A DNA stretch of 60,178 nucleotides from Candidatus Poribacteria bacterium (GTDB taxonomy: Bacteria > Poribacteria > WGA-4E > WGA-3G): the NCBI GenBank assembly GCA_022827225.1, contig JAJDTJ010000050.1:1-60178 (forward strand), given 5' to 3'. The translations under genes were made by a program, and so were the position numbers. Below the pieces are notes generated by a model. That model did not search any database, had not been told where the DNA came from, and saw nothing but the letters and a program-made list of their open reading frames with translations. Position 1 is the first letter of the stretch; every line of letters starts with the position of its first letter. This document shows, piece after piece, positions 32,990-42,304 of the stretch.

Positions 32990-34264
32990 TTATGATTTTT
33001 TCAATGCTCTGTGTCCGATGTCATTCCGAAAATGTGCTTTGTTAAAGTGGATCGCCGAGACCCCTTTATATGCCTGTTGAATTGCGTTGTGTAATCCGTC
33101 GGCGACAGCCGTGACACCTAATACTCTACCACCAGCCGTGACGATGTTTTCGCCGTCCTGTGCTGTACCTGCATGAAAGACGTTAACGCCTTCAACGGCA
33201 TCGGCATCCCCAAGACCGGTGATAATCTCACCAGTTTGATATGGATCGGGGTAGCCGCCTGAAGCCATGACGACACACGCTGCGGCTTCATCGGACCACT
33301 GGACATCATCATGCTGTGCGAGCGTTCCATCAATACATGCGATGAGCAATGGCACGAGATCGCTTTTAAGGCGCGGCAAAAGCACCTGTGCCTCTGGGTC
33401 TCCGAATCGGCAGTTGAATTCGAGTACTTTTGGCCCGGTATCTGTAATCATCAATCCGACGTATAGTACACCTTTAAAGGGACTGTCGATGTCTGCCATG
33501 CCGTTGATCGTTGGGTAAACGACGCGCTTCATGACATAGTCGTGCAATTCTGGCGTGATAACCGGTGCGGGAGAGTATGCCCCCATACCGCCGGTATTCT
33601 TCCCAGTGTCCGCATCGTGTGACATCTTGTGGTCCTGGGAACTGACAAATGGGAGGCAGTGTGTCCCATCGGTAAGGACCGTAAAAGAGGCTTCTTCGCC
33701 GATCAATTCTTCCTCAATTACCACGCTATCGCCTGCGTCCCCAAACGCTCTATCGACTAAAATAGTTGTGACGGCTTGCAATGCCTCTCTGAAGGTCCGT
33801 CCGGGGATAACGCCTTTACCAGCGGCAAGTCCATTTGCTTTAACGAAAACAGGTTTATTTTGATCTTCGATATAAGCCATCGCTGCTTCAGCGTCCGTAA
33901 ACGTCTGGTGTTCCGCTGTCGGGATACCGTTTTCGAGCATCAGTCGTTTGGCGAAGTCTTTGCTCGCTTCCAAACGTGCTGCGCGTTTATTGGGTCCAAA
34001 TGCTTTCAGCCCGCGCTCGCTGAAGACATCAACAATGCCTTCCGCTAACGGTGCTTCGGGACCGACAACGGTGAGTGCGATATTTTCGGATTCTGCCCAG
34101 TCTGCGAACTCGGTAAACCGATCCGGCATTGGAATAGTTTCTGCGATTTCTGCGATGCCGGCATTGCCCGGTGCGCAATAGATTTTTTCAACAAGTTGGC
34201 TCTGGGCGAGTTTCCAGACGAGTGTGTGTTCACGTCCGCCCTGCCCGATGACCAGAATTTTCAT
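32990..34264 (-). CDS. purD: Phosphoribosylamine-glycine ligase
   Basis: 424 residues, the ATP-grasp enzyme that makes glycinamide ribonucleotide in purine synthesis. Motifs: [77 protein letters not shown] and [12 protein letters not shown]. Length and order match the family. The ATG at 34264 has an AAGGATGTG site; an upstream in-frame stretch is not homologous. No other pur gene lies near. The stop lies 25 bases from the zinc-finger fusion gene. Confidence 0.96.
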   Translation of the reverse strand: MKILVIGQGGREHTLVWKLAQSQLVEKIYCAPGNAGIAEIAETIPMPDRFTEFADWAESENIALTVVGPEAPLAEGIVDVFSERGLKAFGPNKRAARLEASKDFAKRLMLENGIPTAEHQTFTDAEAAMAYIEDQNKPVFVKANGLAAGKGVIPGRTFREALQAVTTILVDRAFGDAGDSVVIEEELIGEEASFTVLTDGTHCLPFVSSQDHKMSHDADTGKNTGGMGAYSPAPVITPELHDYVMKRVVYPTINGMADIDSPFKGVLYVGLMITDTGPKVLEFNCRFGDPEAQVLLPRLKSDLVPLLIACIDGTLAQHDDVQWSDEAAACVVMASGGYPDPYQTGEIITGLGDADAVEGVNVFHAGTAQDGENIVTAGGRVLGVTAVADGLHNAIQQAYKGVSAIHFNKAHFRNDIGHRALKKS

Positions 34265-34324
34265 GCGACACATCCTTTCTGATTGTATTGTATCACAAAA
34301 AGTTCGGAAAATCAAACATTTTAT

Positions 34325-34353
34325 TTGACAAAGTGTATCGTATAGGTTATGCT
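34325..34353 (+). promoter_or_regulatory. Putative sigma70 promoter of the higBA array
   Basis: TTGACA at 34325 and TATGCT at 34348 with a 17-base spacer. GGAG lies 11 bases before the ATG at 34380. The second pair has no obvious promoter of its own. Confidence 0.6.
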
Positions 34354-34379
34354 AATCATAGAGATCGGAGAAATCGTTA

Positions 34380-34718
34380 ATGCATGACACACATCCACGA
34401 GAAATAGAAACTTATCATACGCAAAACGGACGTGAACCTTTCACGGAATGGTTTAACGCAATTCGAGATACAAGCGCACAAACGAGAATTCGAGGACGAC
34501 TTGACCGGCTTGAAGCTGGCAATTTTGGTGATTGCCAATCAGTTGGTAGTGGTGTCTTTGAGCTGCGTCTCCATTTTGGTTCAGGCTATCGTATCTATTT
34601 TGGTGAAGTGGATAGAACAATTGTCCTTTTACTTTGTGGCGGGGATAAGTCAACACAAAAACGGGACATCCGACGCGCAAAAACCTATTGGTTAGAATAT
34701 AAGGAGGAACGGCAATGA
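34380..34718 (+). CDS. higB: RelE/HigB-type (Gp49-like) toxin, copy 1
   Basis: 112 residues. EPFTEWFNAIRDTSAQTRIR, LEAGNFGDCQSVGSGVFELR, GYRIYFGEVDRTIVLLLCGG and DIRRAKTYWLEY are the four blocks of the phage-derived Gp49-like/HigB group of RelE/ParE toxins, ribosome-dependent mRNA interferases. All are present, so it should be active. It overlaps the antitoxin gene by four bases (ATGA); toxin-first order is normal in higBA. The product ends in YWLEYKEERQ, a useful standard for judging copy 2. Confidence 0.88.
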   Translation: MHDTHPREIETYHTQNGREPFTEWFNAIRDTSAQTRIRGRLDRLEAGNFGDCQSVGSGVFELRLHFGSGYRIYFGEVDRTIVLLLCGGDKSTQKRDIRRAKTYWLEYKEERQ

Positions 34719-35119
34719 GAAAGTACCGAAAATGGAGAGAGATCGTAATAGAACAACTTGCTGAGGACTGGGATGCGGCACTTGACTATATTCAATTCGC
34801 AATGGAAGAATACCAAGTTGATGGGGACACTGAAGTATTTCTGTTAGCACTCTACACCTTTGTAGAATCGCAAGGTGGCGCTGTCGAGGTTGCTAAGCGA
34901 GCCGCCATAGCACCAGAGACCCTGTCGAAAATTCTTTCAATCAAAGAAGCTCCGCACCTTGACACCTTTGTGACTATTCTGAAAGCCCTGGGGTGCCGAC
35001 TTTCAATCGAACCGCTAAAAGCCGAGGACTGTAGTCCAGATCGCGCGGACGTGGATACTTCGGTTGCTCCGATAAAGGATACCAAACCTGAGATGGCACT
35101 CGCTACGGATAATAAATAG
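34715..35119 (+). CDS. higA: HigA-type antitoxin with XRE helix-turn-helix, copy 1
   Basis: 134 residues. The helix-turn-helix is in QGGAVEVAKRAAIAPETLSK followed by ILSIKEAPHLDTFVTILKALG, which is typical of HigA-like (addiction module) antitoxins. The N-terminal 50 residues are an acidic helical toxin-wrapping part (LDYIQFAMEEYQVDGDTEVF), and the tail is a flexible acidic stretch. It probably binds the promoter at 34325. It overlaps the toxin gene and is followed 29 bases later by copy 2. Confidence 0.85.
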   Translation: MRKYRKWREIVIEQLAEDWDAALDYIQFAMEEYQVDGDTEVFLLALYTFVESQGGAVEVAKRAAIAPETLSKILSIKEAPHLDTFVTILKALGCRLSIEPLKAEDCSPDRADVDTSVAPIKDTKPEMALATDNK

Positions 35120-35148
35120 AAACTCTTTCGCTACTACACGAATCAATA

Positions 35149-35508
35149 ATGCACAACATACATCCTCAAGAATTGCAATTTTATCAGACTTCGAGCGGAA
35201 GTGTTCCTTTTATTCAATGGTTTAATGGGTTTCAAGATCAGAGAACACAGACAAGAATCCAGAAACGACTGCAGCATCTTGAACACGGCAATTTTGGGGA
35301 TTGTCAATCTGTGGGAGACGGTGTCTTTGAGCTGCGTCTCCATTTTGGACCGGGTTATCGTATCTATTTTGGTAAAATTGACAACACAATCGTTCTTCTG
35401 CTCTGCGGTGGCGATAAATCATCACAGACCCGAGATATTGCACGAGCAAAACCTATTGGTTGGAACATAAGGAGACAACATGATAAAAGAATATCCGAAA
35501 TGGCGTAA
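35149..35508 (+). CDS. higB: RelE/HigB-type toxin, copy 2, C-terminally frameshifted
   Basis: 119 residues as it stands. It parallels copy 1 to GGDKSSQTRDIARAK, then reads PIGWNIRRQHDKRISEMA instead of the expected TYWLEHKE. Copy 1 has five A at this place (34679-34683); copy 2 has four (35448-35451). Adding one A restores TYWLEHKETT and a TGA that overlaps the next ATG exactly as in copy 1. The lost segment contains the terminal strand that carries active-site residues in many RelE folds, so the toxin is probably weakened or dead. A sequencing error in a short run would give the same picture. Confidence 0.8.
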   Translation: MHNIHPQELQFYQTSSGSVPFIQWFNGFQDQRTQTRIQKRLQHLEHGNFGDCQSVGDGVFELRLHFGPGYRIYFGKIDNTIVLLLCGGDKSSQTRDIARAKPIGWNIRRQHDKRISEMA

Positions 35509-35887
35509 TTTTTTACTGGGGAAACTTGCCAGACGTGAGGCGGCGATTGATTATCTCCACATCACATTAGAAGAATACCAAGCTGATAGCGATACATCTT
35601 TCTTTTTACAAGAAATCCAAACAGTTGTAGAAGCACAAGGTGGAACTGCGGCGATCGCCAAACGAGCTGCGATGTCGCCAGAAACACTGTCGAAAATCCT
35701 TTCAAGCGAAGAAGCTCCACACCTTGACACCTTCGCGACTATTCTCAAGGCACTTGGATGTCGGCTTTCTATTGAACCTTTAACGGAAGAAGACACGCAA
35801 CCAGACATTGAACTCGCTGCTAAACAGGAAAGTACACAATTGGACAATCTACAGACGCATTTGTCTGAATCGCACTCATCCCAATAA
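35480..35887 (+). CDS. higA: HigA-type antitoxin with XRE helix-turn-helix, copy 2
   Basis: 135 residues, clearly a paralogue of copy 1: acidic helical start (AAIDYLHITLEEYQADSDTS), helix-turn-helix TAAIAKRAAMSPETLSKILS and the same APHLDTFATILKALGCRLSIE. The tail is more acidic and Gln-rich. It is intact even though its toxin is frameshifted, so it may be kept to protect against copy 1 or other toxins. Confidence 0.85.
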   Translation: MIKEYPKWRNFLLGKLARREAAIDYLHITLEEYQADSDTSFFLQEIQTVVEAQGGTAAIAKRAAMSPETLSKILSSEEAPHLDTFATILKALGCRLSIEPLTEEDTQPDIELAAKQESTQLDNLQTHLSESHSSQ

Positions 35888-35901
35888 GGGAGGTATTGAC
35901 A

Positions 35902-37911
35902 ATGGCTGAACAACATCACGAACTTGCTCACGTTTTTAGTGAACCGTCTGGGAGGGTGAACGACGCGCGTGCTGGTGGACTACGCGATGTCAACACACCT
36001 TATACTTTTCCGGGTTATACGAAGGCAGAATGGCTCGAAAAAGCCGATGCCTTACGCCAACAGATTCGTGTCGCTAACGGCTTGATACCGGCACATGAAC
36101 CGACCCCACTGAAGGCTGAGATCTTCGGAAAGATTGAACGCGAAGATTACAGCGTGGAAAAGGTCTATTTTGAACCGTTTCCGGGGTTCTTCACAACCGG
36201 AAACCTCTACCGTCCACTTGGAAAGCCGGGGCCGTTTCCGGGGATCGTGAGTCCGCACGGACACTGGAGCCGCGGCAGACTTGAGAATATTGAGCGCGGT
36301 TCAATCCCCGGACGTTGTATCAACTTCGCGAAACAAGGGTATGTTATTTTTGCCTACGATATGCTCGGCTACAATGACAGCGGCAAACAGATTGAGCACC
36401 GTTACGGGGGCGCAAGCGAAGGTCTTTGGGGACTGAGTGCGATGGGGCTTCAACTCCAGAACGGTATCCGTGCCATCGACTTTTTGCAAAATTTGCCAGA
36501 CGTAGATGCGGAACGTATCGGCTGTACGGGTGCGTCCGGTGGCGGGACGCAAACCTTTATATTAACAGCAGTAGATGAACGCGTTAAGGTTTCCGCGCCG
36601 GTCAATATGATCTCTGCGACGATGCAAGGTGGGTGTCTCTGTGAAAACGCGCCGAACCTCCGTTTGGATGTCAGCAACCTCGAAATCGGTGCGTTGATGG
36701 CACCGCGTCCGCTTCTGCTCGTGTCGGCGACTGGAGACTGGACGGTGAAAACACCGACGGTTGAATATCCGGCTATCCGAAGTATCTATGAACACTTCAA
36801 CGCAGCGGATAAGGTCCATCAGGTTCAGGTAGATGCCGAGCACAACTATAACCGGGAGAGTCGTGAAGCGGTATATGCGTGGTTCGCCAAATGGTTTTTA
36901 GGGGCAAAGGACGTTTCGGCGTTCACGGAGGTTGAATTTCAGGTTGAGCCGGATGATGCGCTATTGGTATTTTCAGAACGTGAGCTGCCGGCGCATGCCC
37001 TGAAGCAGGAAGATTTTCTGCCAGCTTGGATAGCGCGTTCCGAACAAGCGATCGAAAATCGGAAACCGGCGAACGAAACGGAACTTCAGACGTTTCGTGA
37101 AGAGATGAAAAGCGGATTGCAATACGCGCTCGGGTTGCAGGTTCCAAAGATCACGGATGTAACGCTTGTTGAACCGGAGGGTGCGTTTCCAACGACCTAC
37201 CAAGCGAACCTGTCTGCAAGACATCTCGTTATCGGCAGAAAAGGTGTTGGTGATACGATCCCTGCCATCTTGTTTAGTCCAGAGCCACAGGTCGGACACG
37301 ATCCGGTCGTATTGATCGTTCATCCGGAAGGTAAGGAGAAGTTGATTGATGCGGAGACGGGTGAACCGTCGAATCTTATTACTGACTTACTCAGTGCTGA
37401 CCGGAAGGTGTTACTCATCGATGTCTTTGGTGTGGGTGAACATCAGGATTATGAGAGACCGGAAGATACGTCCTTTTTCACCACCTACAACCGTACCGCT
37501 GCAGCACTCCGGGTGCAAGACATTGTAACGGCACTGCATTGCTTCACAGGCAGAGGCGATGTCTCGGAAGTGAATCTGGTCGGGATCGGTGAGGCGGGGT
37601 TGTGGGGTCTACTTGCCGCTGGATTTACCGATGTCAAGAATGTTGTTATAGATACGGATGGATTTGATAACAGCAGCGACGCTGCGTTTTTAAAGACTTT
37701 GCCGATACCGAGCATCCGTCGAGTTGGCGATTTTCGGACCGCTGGAACACTCGTTGCCCCAAGCAACTTAATTCTCCACAATACGGGTAACGCCTTTGAG
37801 ACGGCATGGATTCGCGAGGTGTATAGGAACATCGGTGCAAGCGACCAGCTGCTGGTAGCGGAAGATCGGTTGTCTGATGAAGAGATCGTTGCGGGGGTAA
37901 CGGCGGTGTAA
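35902..37911 (+). CDS. Double alpha/beta hydrolase, acetylxylan-esterase-like
   Basis: 669 residues, no signal peptide. Residues about 50-350 are an alpha/beta hydrolase of the acetylxylan-esterase/CE7-CE15-like type: SPHGHWSRGR oxyanion region, FAYDMLGYNDSG, the nucleophile elbow GCTGASGGGTQTF and the late histidine in AEHNYNRESREAVYAWF. Residues about 410-669 look like a second hydrolase fold (VVLIVHPEGKEKLID, VLLIDVFGVGEHQDYE, VNLVGIGEAGLWGLLAAGF) whose elbow reads GIGEAG without a serine, so it is degenerate. Such proteins are frequent in genomes that degrade sulfated or acetylated sugars. It starts 14 bases after higA and has GGGAGG before the ATG at 35902. Confidence 0.75.
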   Translation: MAEQHHELAHVFSEPSGRVNDARAGGLRDVNTPYTFPGYTKAEWLEKADALRQQIRVANGLIPAHEPTPLKAEIFGKIEREDYSVEKVYFEPFPGFFTTGNLYRPLGKPGPFPGIVSPHGHWSRGRLENIERGSIPGRCINFAKQGYVIFAYDMLGYNDSGKQIEHRYGGASEGLWGLSAMGLQLQNGIRAIDFLQNLPDVDAERIGCTGASGGGTQTFILTAVDERVKVSAPVNMISATMQGGCLCENAPNLRLDVSNLEIGALMAPRPLLLVSATGDWTVKTPTVEYPAIRSIYEHFNAADKVHQVQVDAEHNYNRESREAVYAWFAKWFLGAKDVSAFTEVEFQVEPDDALLVFSERELPAHALKQEDFLPAWIARSEQAIENRKPANETELQTFREEMKSGLQYALGLQVPKITDVTLVEPEGAFPTTYQANLSARHLVIGRKGVGDTIPAILFSPEPQVGHDPVVLIVHPEGKEKLIDAETGEPSNLITDLLSADRKVLLIDVFGVGEHQDYERPEDTSFFTTYNRTAAALRVQDIVTALHCFTGRGDVSEVNLVGIGEAGLWGLLAAGFTDVKNVVIDTDGFDNSSDAAFLKTLPIPSIRRVGDFRTAGTLVAPSNLILHNTGNAFETAWIREVYRNIGASDQLLVAEDRLSDEEIVAGVTAV

Positions 37912-37914
37912 GCA

Positions 37915-37970
37915 AAGGATGGAAGGATGGAAGGATGGAAGGATGGAGCCAGCTCCGCTTCCAATCTTCC
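37915..37970. repeat. GGAAGGAT tandem repeats with inverted complement, copy 2
   Basis: AAGGATGG is repeated four times from 37916, and TTCCAATCTTCC follows at 37959-37970, so the segment can fold back. It begins four bases after a stop codon. Compare the similar unit at 12811-12886. Confidence 0.55.
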
Positions 37971-38024
37971 TATGGGAAACATCCGAGCAAAACACCAATA
38001 TCTGTTAGTAGCAACTTAGGTTAT

Positions 38025-38066
38025 AAAATATAGGGCGGATCCGATTGAGGGTCCGCCCTATATTTT
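38025..38066. terminator. Perfect 15-base-pair bidirectional terminator
   Basis: AAAATATAGGGCGGA (38025-38039) and its exact complement at 38052-38066 enclose a 12-base loop and supply T-runs on both strands. It lies between the convergent hydrolase and ammonium transporter genes. Confidence 0.85.
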
Positions 38067-38114
38067 TCCATACACGATTGTTGTGCCATCGTGCTGAATC
38101 AGAAAATGGATTGC

Positions 38115-39488
38115 CTATGAAAGGTTGTATCCACGTTCGTTGTGTTGTGAGAGGTCGAGTCCCATCCGTTCCTCATCCTCTTCAACGCGTAAGCCGACTG
38201 TGGCATCAACGATTTTGAGAATGATAAACGAGAGTACGCCACTCCAAAGAAGTGTAATGACGATGCTAAGGAACTGAGCCCAGACCTGCGTGCCGATTGT
38301 CATACCTTCAGCTAACCCGCTACCGCCTAACCCTTCAGCGACAAAAACGCCAGTCAATAGGGCGCCAACGATTCCACCAATGCCGTGAACGCCGAATGCG
38401 TCAAGTGAATCGTCATAACCGAGTTTTGACTTCAGGCTGGTTGCGCCCCAATAGCAGACGACCCCAGAAACAGCACCGATAACGAGTGCGCCGATAGGAC
38501 CGACGGAACCGGAAGCAGGTGTGATAGCGACCAATCCAGCGACGGCACCTGTCACAATCCCTAAAGCGCTCGGTTTACGGTGTACTGCCCATTCAACAAA
38601 CATCCATGTAATCGCGGCGGTGGCAGTTGAAATCTGCGTAACGAGCATTGCCATCCCGGCGGTTCCATCGGCGGCAACGGCACTACCGGCGTTGAAACCG
38701 AACCAGCCTACCCAGAGCATTGAGGCACCGACGACGGTGAGGGTCAAACTATGGGGTGGCATAGCCGAGGTTCCGTATCCGATCCGTTTCCCGACCAAGA
38801 TAGCAGCGACGAGTGCGGCGATTCCTGCGTTGATATGCACAACGTTTCCGCCTGCGAAGTCGAGTGCGCCGATAATATCACCGAATAGGGAACCGTCGCC
38901 AGACCATGCCATGTGGCAGAGCGGTGCGTATACAATTATCGACCATAGGACAGAAAAGATTAACATCGCCGAGAATTTCATCCGTTCAGCGAATGCCCCG
39001 GCGATCAATGCCGGTGTGATAATCGCGAATGTTAACTGGAAGGTAATAAAAACGGTTTCTGGGATATCTCCAGTTAGCGAGTCTACGCCGACACCGCGTA
39101 GGAACATGGTACCAAGTCCACCGACAAAGGAGCCGAGTGTGATTTTCCCTGCCTCCATACCGGCGGTGTTAAAGGCGAGACTATAGCCGCATATTATCCA
39201 TAAGATCGTCATCAACCCTGTCAATGCGAAACATTGCATGAGGACAGAGAGTACATTTTGGACGCGTACGAGTCCACCGTAAAAGAGTGCGAGCCCGGGG
39301 ATCGTCATAAAGAGCACGAGAGCCGTTGAGGTGAGCATCCAGGCGGTATTACCGGAATCAGGGGCTGTTGCATCTTGAGCCATTGCCAAACTCGGGACAC
39401 CGCAGATCAATAGAACCACAATTAGCGTTCCAATTCGTGTGTAAGCAGTTCGCTTTCCTGCTAATAGTGATGCACATCGTTGTTGCAT
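38115..39488 (-). CDS. amt: Ammonium transporter, Amt family, copy 1
   Basis: 457 residues, ATG at 39488 with GGAGGATTC before it. An N-terminal signal (GTLIVVLLICGVPSLAMAQ) and 11 membrane helices are predicted. Landmarks: GLALFYGGLVR, WSIIVYAPLCHMAWSGDGSL, DFAGGNVVHINAGIAALVAA, the twin-His helix DAFGVHGIGGIVGALLTG. These give a full-length, active trimeric ammonia channel. A GlnK gene, the usual partner, is not adjacent. It is followed on the same strand by nothing but a strong terminator. It belongs to a cluster with a second Amt of a different subgroup. Confidence 0.93.
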   Translation of the reverse strand: MQQRCASLLAGKRTAYTRIGTLIVVLLICGVPSLAMAQDATAPDSGNTAWMLTSTALVLFMTIPGLALFYGGLVRVQNVLSVLMQCFALTGLMTILWIICGYSLAFNTAGMEAGKITLGSFVGGLGTMFLRGVGVDSLTGDIPETVFITFQLTFAIITPALIAGAFAERMKFSAMLIFSVLWSIIVYAPLCHMAWSGDGSLFGDIIGALDFAGGNVVHINAGIAALVAAILVGKRIGYGTSAMPPHSLTLTVVGASMLWVGWFGFNAGSAVAADGTAGMAMLVTQISTATAAITWMFVEWAVHRKPSALGIVTGAVAGLVAITPASGSVGPIGALVIGAVSGVVCYWGATSLKSKLGYDDSLDAFGVHGIGGIVGALLTGVFVAEGLGGSGLAEGMTIGTQVWAQFLSIVITLLWSGVLSFIILKIVDATVGLRVEEDEERMGLDLSQHNERGYNLS

Positions 39489-39724
39489 CGGAATCCTCCA
39501 TAATATTGACAAGCAGATATTGCTTGCTTTGTTGTTTCTGTAAGGACAGACAACTTTGTCTGCCTCCCAATTTAACAGGACATCAGTATTGTATCAAACG
39601 TTAATTTCATGTAGCAAAAAGGGGAACACCCACAAGACCGGAAGTAAAACCCAGGGATATAAGTGAAACTTCCTGTGGGTGGTCCCTATTAGATGTGTAG
39701 CGCAAAGGCTACTGGACAAATACG
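39489..39724. terminator. Hairpins between the two amt genes
   Basis: A large stem lies at 39622-39686 (GGGAACACCCACA with TGTGGGTGGTCCC, one mismatch, plus inner GGAAGT/ACTTCC), and a perfect 7-base stem CAGACAA/TTGTCTG near 39546-39561. They probably end the upstream amt transcript. No gene is present in the gap. Confidence 0.55.
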
Positions 39725-41122
39725 TTACCGCATCGCGGAGACGTTAAAGTCGGGATAGGCACTCGCCCCGTGTTCCTCATAATCGAGTCCTGCCTGTTCT
39801 TCTTCTTCTGTGACGCGTAAACCTGTAGCTGCTTTGATAGCGGAGAAGAGAATGAACCCGGTAACAAGACACCACGCGAGAACAGCGAGGACACCGACGA
39901 TCTGTGCTCCGAGAAGTTTGAACCCTCCACCGTGGAAAAGACCGCTTGAACTATCAAAGAATCCGAGGAGGATTGTCCCTAATGCGCCACACGTACCGTG
40001 AACGGAGATGGCACCGACTGGATCATCAATACGCAGTCTCTCAAAGAGTAGCACACTGAGAACGACGACAATACCGCCGAGTGCGCCGATAATTGCGGCA
40101 TCTCTTGGGTCCACGGATGCACAACCGGCAGTAATTGCGACTAGACCGGCGAGTGCACCGTTGAGAGCCATACCTGCATCGGGTTTACCGAGCATTATCC
40201 ATGCGGTAATCATTGCGGTGATAGCACCGGCAGCGGCGGCGAGATTCGTGGTGACAGCGATACTGGAAATTACTGCGGCATCTGCTCCCATCTGGCTACC
40301 GGGGTTGAATCCGAACCAACCGAGCCATAAGATAAAGACACCGAGCGCAGCAAGCGGGAGATTGTGTCCGGCAATCGGTCTCGGTTTCCCTTCACTATCA
40401 TATTTGCCGAGACGTGGGCCTAAGACGACAGCACCTGTTAATGCAAGCCAGCCACCGGTTGAGTGGACGACAGTTGAACCTGCGAAATCGGACATCCCCA
40501 GGCTATACAACCAACCGCCACCCCAAATCCAATGCCCAACCACCGGATAGATGATACCGGTGATGAAGACGCTATAGATGAGATAGCTTTTAAACTGTGT
40601 GCGTTCTGCCATTGCTCCGGAGACGATAGTTGCGGCGGTAGCAGCGAATACGAGTTGGAAGAGCCACGCGGCGTGTGTCGGCACGGAACTCCACTCTAAT
40701 GAACTAAATACGCCAGAATCAGTGGGTACGAACCAACCACTTGTTCCCATAAACGCGTTACCAGCACCGAACATAATGGCGAAACCGATCGCCCAGTATG
40801 CGATAGAACCCATTGAAAAATCCATCAGGTTTTTCATGAGAATGTTCACAGCGTTCTTAGCACGGGTGAATCCAGACTCGACCATAGCGAATCCTGCCTG
40901 CATAAAGAATACGAGAAATGCTGCGACAAGTACCCACAGTGTGTCCGCCATATATTTTGCATCGGGAACCTTAACCATCTCCGCCTCGTAAGCCGTACCC
41001 TCGTAAACTTTTACTTTTTCCCCTTCAGCGTCCAGGTCGTCAACATGCTGGTTTAAGGCGAAAACGTTTAGACTCAGGAAACATGTGAGGATAAAAGCAG
41101 ATATGATAACCTTTTTCTTCAT
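39725..41122 (-). CDS. amt: Ammonium transporter, Amt family, copy 2
   Basis: 465 residues. An N-terminal signal (MKKKVIISAFILTCFLSLNV) is followed by a charged 45-residue extension and then 11 helices: VLVAAFLVFFMQAGFAMVES, GFTRAKNAVNILMKNLMDF, VGHWIWGGGWLYSLGMSDFA, GSTVVHSTGGWLALTGA and the twin-His helix GAISVHGTCGALGTILLG. The FMQAGFAMVE start places it in a subgroup different from copy 1. Both ends have the conserved C-terminal cytoplasmic tail (ATGLRVTEEEEQAGLD), needed for channel gating. It may have been acquired separately rather than by tandem duplication. Confidence 0.93.
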   Translation of the reverse strand: MKKKVIISAFILTCFLSLNVFALNQHVDDLDAEGEKVKVYEGTAYEAEMVKVPDAKYMADTLWVLVAAFLVFFMQAGFAMVESGFTRAKNAVNILMKNLMDFSMGSIAYWAIGFAIMFGAGNAFMGTSGWFVPTDSGVFSSLEWSSVPTHAAWLFQLVFAATAATIVSGAMAERTQFKSYLIYSVFITGIIYPVVGHWIWGGGWLYSLGMSDFAGSTVVHSTGGWLALTGAVVLGPRLGKYDSEGKPRPIAGHNLPLAALGVFILWLGWFGFNPGSQMGADAAVISSIAVTTNLAAAAGAITAMITAWIMLGKPDAGMALNGALAGLVAITAGCASVDPRDAAIIGALGGIVVVLSVLLFERLRIDDPVGAISVHGTCGALGTILLGFFDSSSGLFHGGGFKLLGAQIVGVLAVLAWCLVTGFILFSAIKAATGLRVTEEEEQAGLDYEEHGASAYPDFNVSAMR

Positions 41123-41173
41123 TTTTCAGAATCTCTCCTTTGCGTCAAGTCATCCTAAAAACTGGGGATGTTC

Positions 41174-41210
41174 ATCGCGAACCGCGAGACTGTTATCCCC
41201 GGTTCGCGAT
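41174..41210. terminator. Perfect 10-base-pair hairpin between barrel gene and amt
   Basis: ATCGCGAACC (41174-41183) pairs with GGTTCGCGAT (41201-41210) across a 17-base loop, 23 bases past the stop of the minus-strand barrel gene. There is no strong T-run, so it may attenuate rather than stop transcription into amt. Confidence 0.6.
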
Positions 41211-41233
41211 AAGATCAGTTATTCCGTATTTTC

Positions 41234-41974
41234 CTACCACGTGCGGACAAACGTCATTCTGCCGGTAATTCCTGTTTGTTCAATTTCCATACCTTCGTCA
41301 TCTTCAGCTGGCTGGGTTTCGTATCCAACAAAAACTCCGAGGGTATTATTTTCGCCATAACCGACATTCGCGCGGAGCCCTGCGACCAAACTACTGAGCC
41401 CGCCGTTGGTTATATCAAACGTTACTTCTACTTGCGGACCGATAGCAATCGTATCATTGAGTGAGTAGAGGATAAAATCGCGTGTGTAGAAGGAATCGTC
41501 ACCATAATCAAAGGGCGAATTAAAGAACCCTTGGATCCACGATTCAAAATAGATGGAACCCGCAGTGAGATAGGTGAACAGTTGCGGTGCGATCAAGGAA
41601 GAGGGACCGTCGGCTGCGGCGTAATCGAAACCGATACCTACCATCGGGAGGAAACTGAGAGACAGTGAATCGCTATCAACGACCGGAATGCCCAGCCCAA
41701 TATCCAATTCACCAAATGTATCAACAACGTAAATATCGGTATCTAATGAGAGACTACCAAGGAAACTTGGAGAATGGCTGGCACCAACCCAGATCTGTGT
41801 TCCCAAACTATCGGTATCGGTACGGAACCACCCAGAAACACCTGATGCTTCTTCTTCCGCCATCTCTTCTTCACCCATTTCATGGGCATCTGCGTAAACC
41901 ATCGGAACACTACCGACTGCGAAAATACACGCGACGACTAACAGACGAACTAACCAAGCAGTATACGTTTTCAT
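41234..41974 (-). CDS. Predicted outer-membrane beta-barrel protein
   Basis: 246 residues. A Sec signal (MKTYTAWLVRLLVVACIFAV up to VYADAHE), a very acidic linker, then about ten amphipathic strands (TQIWVGASHSPSFLGSL, DIYVVDTFGELDIGLGIP, LSLSFLPMVGIGFDY, FILYSLNDTIAIGPQVEVTFD, TLGVFVGYETQ) and a final strand ending in aromatic W (GRMTFVRTW). This is the picture of a small porin-like barrel. It is directly upstream of amt copy 2 in the same direction, so it may help ammonium or another small solute cross the outer membrane. I do not recognise the exact family. Confidence 0.65.
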   Translation of the reverse strand: MKTYTAWLVRLLVVACIFAVGSVPMVYADAHEMGEEEMAEEEASGVSGWFRTDTDSLGTQIWVGASHSPSFLGSLSLDTDIYVVDTFGELDIGLGIPVVDSDSLSLSFLPMVGIGFDYAAADGPSSLIAPQLFTYLTAGSIYFESWIQGFFNSPFDYGDDSFYTRDFILYSLNDTIAIGPQVEVTFDITNGGLSSLVAGLRANVGYGENNTLGVFVGYETQPAEDDEGMEIEQTGITGRMTFVRTW

Positions 41975-42092
41975 TTAAATAAATTCTCCTTTATGTGCAT
42001 CCAAAATGCACGGACAGACTGTGTAAATTTGAGCGACGTACATTTACGGTATAACGATGCGACTCCAAAATTTCAATCGAGAAATAGGTCGC

Positions 42093-42121
42093 TTGACTCT
42101 TGTGTCAACTTGTGATATAGT
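42093..42121 (+). promoter_or_regulatory. Putative strong sigma70 promoter
   Basis: TTGACT at 42093 and TATAGT at 42116 with a 17-base spacer, 252 bases before the glycosyltransferase ATG. The long leader is structured. Confidence 0.6.
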
Positions 42122-42304
42122 GGTTCTCACCTGCAAAAACGGCAGGTTTCACGAGTACCTACTATGCATCTATTTCGGTTTAAAGCAAGACGCGTGCCAA
42201 TTAACAGCTTGCCTCACAGTGAGAACCGTTAGACCCTTCGCTTTACTTATTTTCAGTTGTCAGTAATGTAAGCATTACAAGGGTTTAACCGATAATAGAT
42301 GACA

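Noticed and set aside
38521..39186. 221-codon open frame on the plus strand inside amt copy 1
   Set aside because: It is the antisense of a membrane gene and is rich in Pro/Ala/Thr/Ile as expected for such mirror frames; no ribosome site or known domain.
42057..42266. 69-codon frame in the leader before the GT39-type gene
   Set aside because: It starts before the promoter at 42093 and runs through the structured region; no ribosome site.
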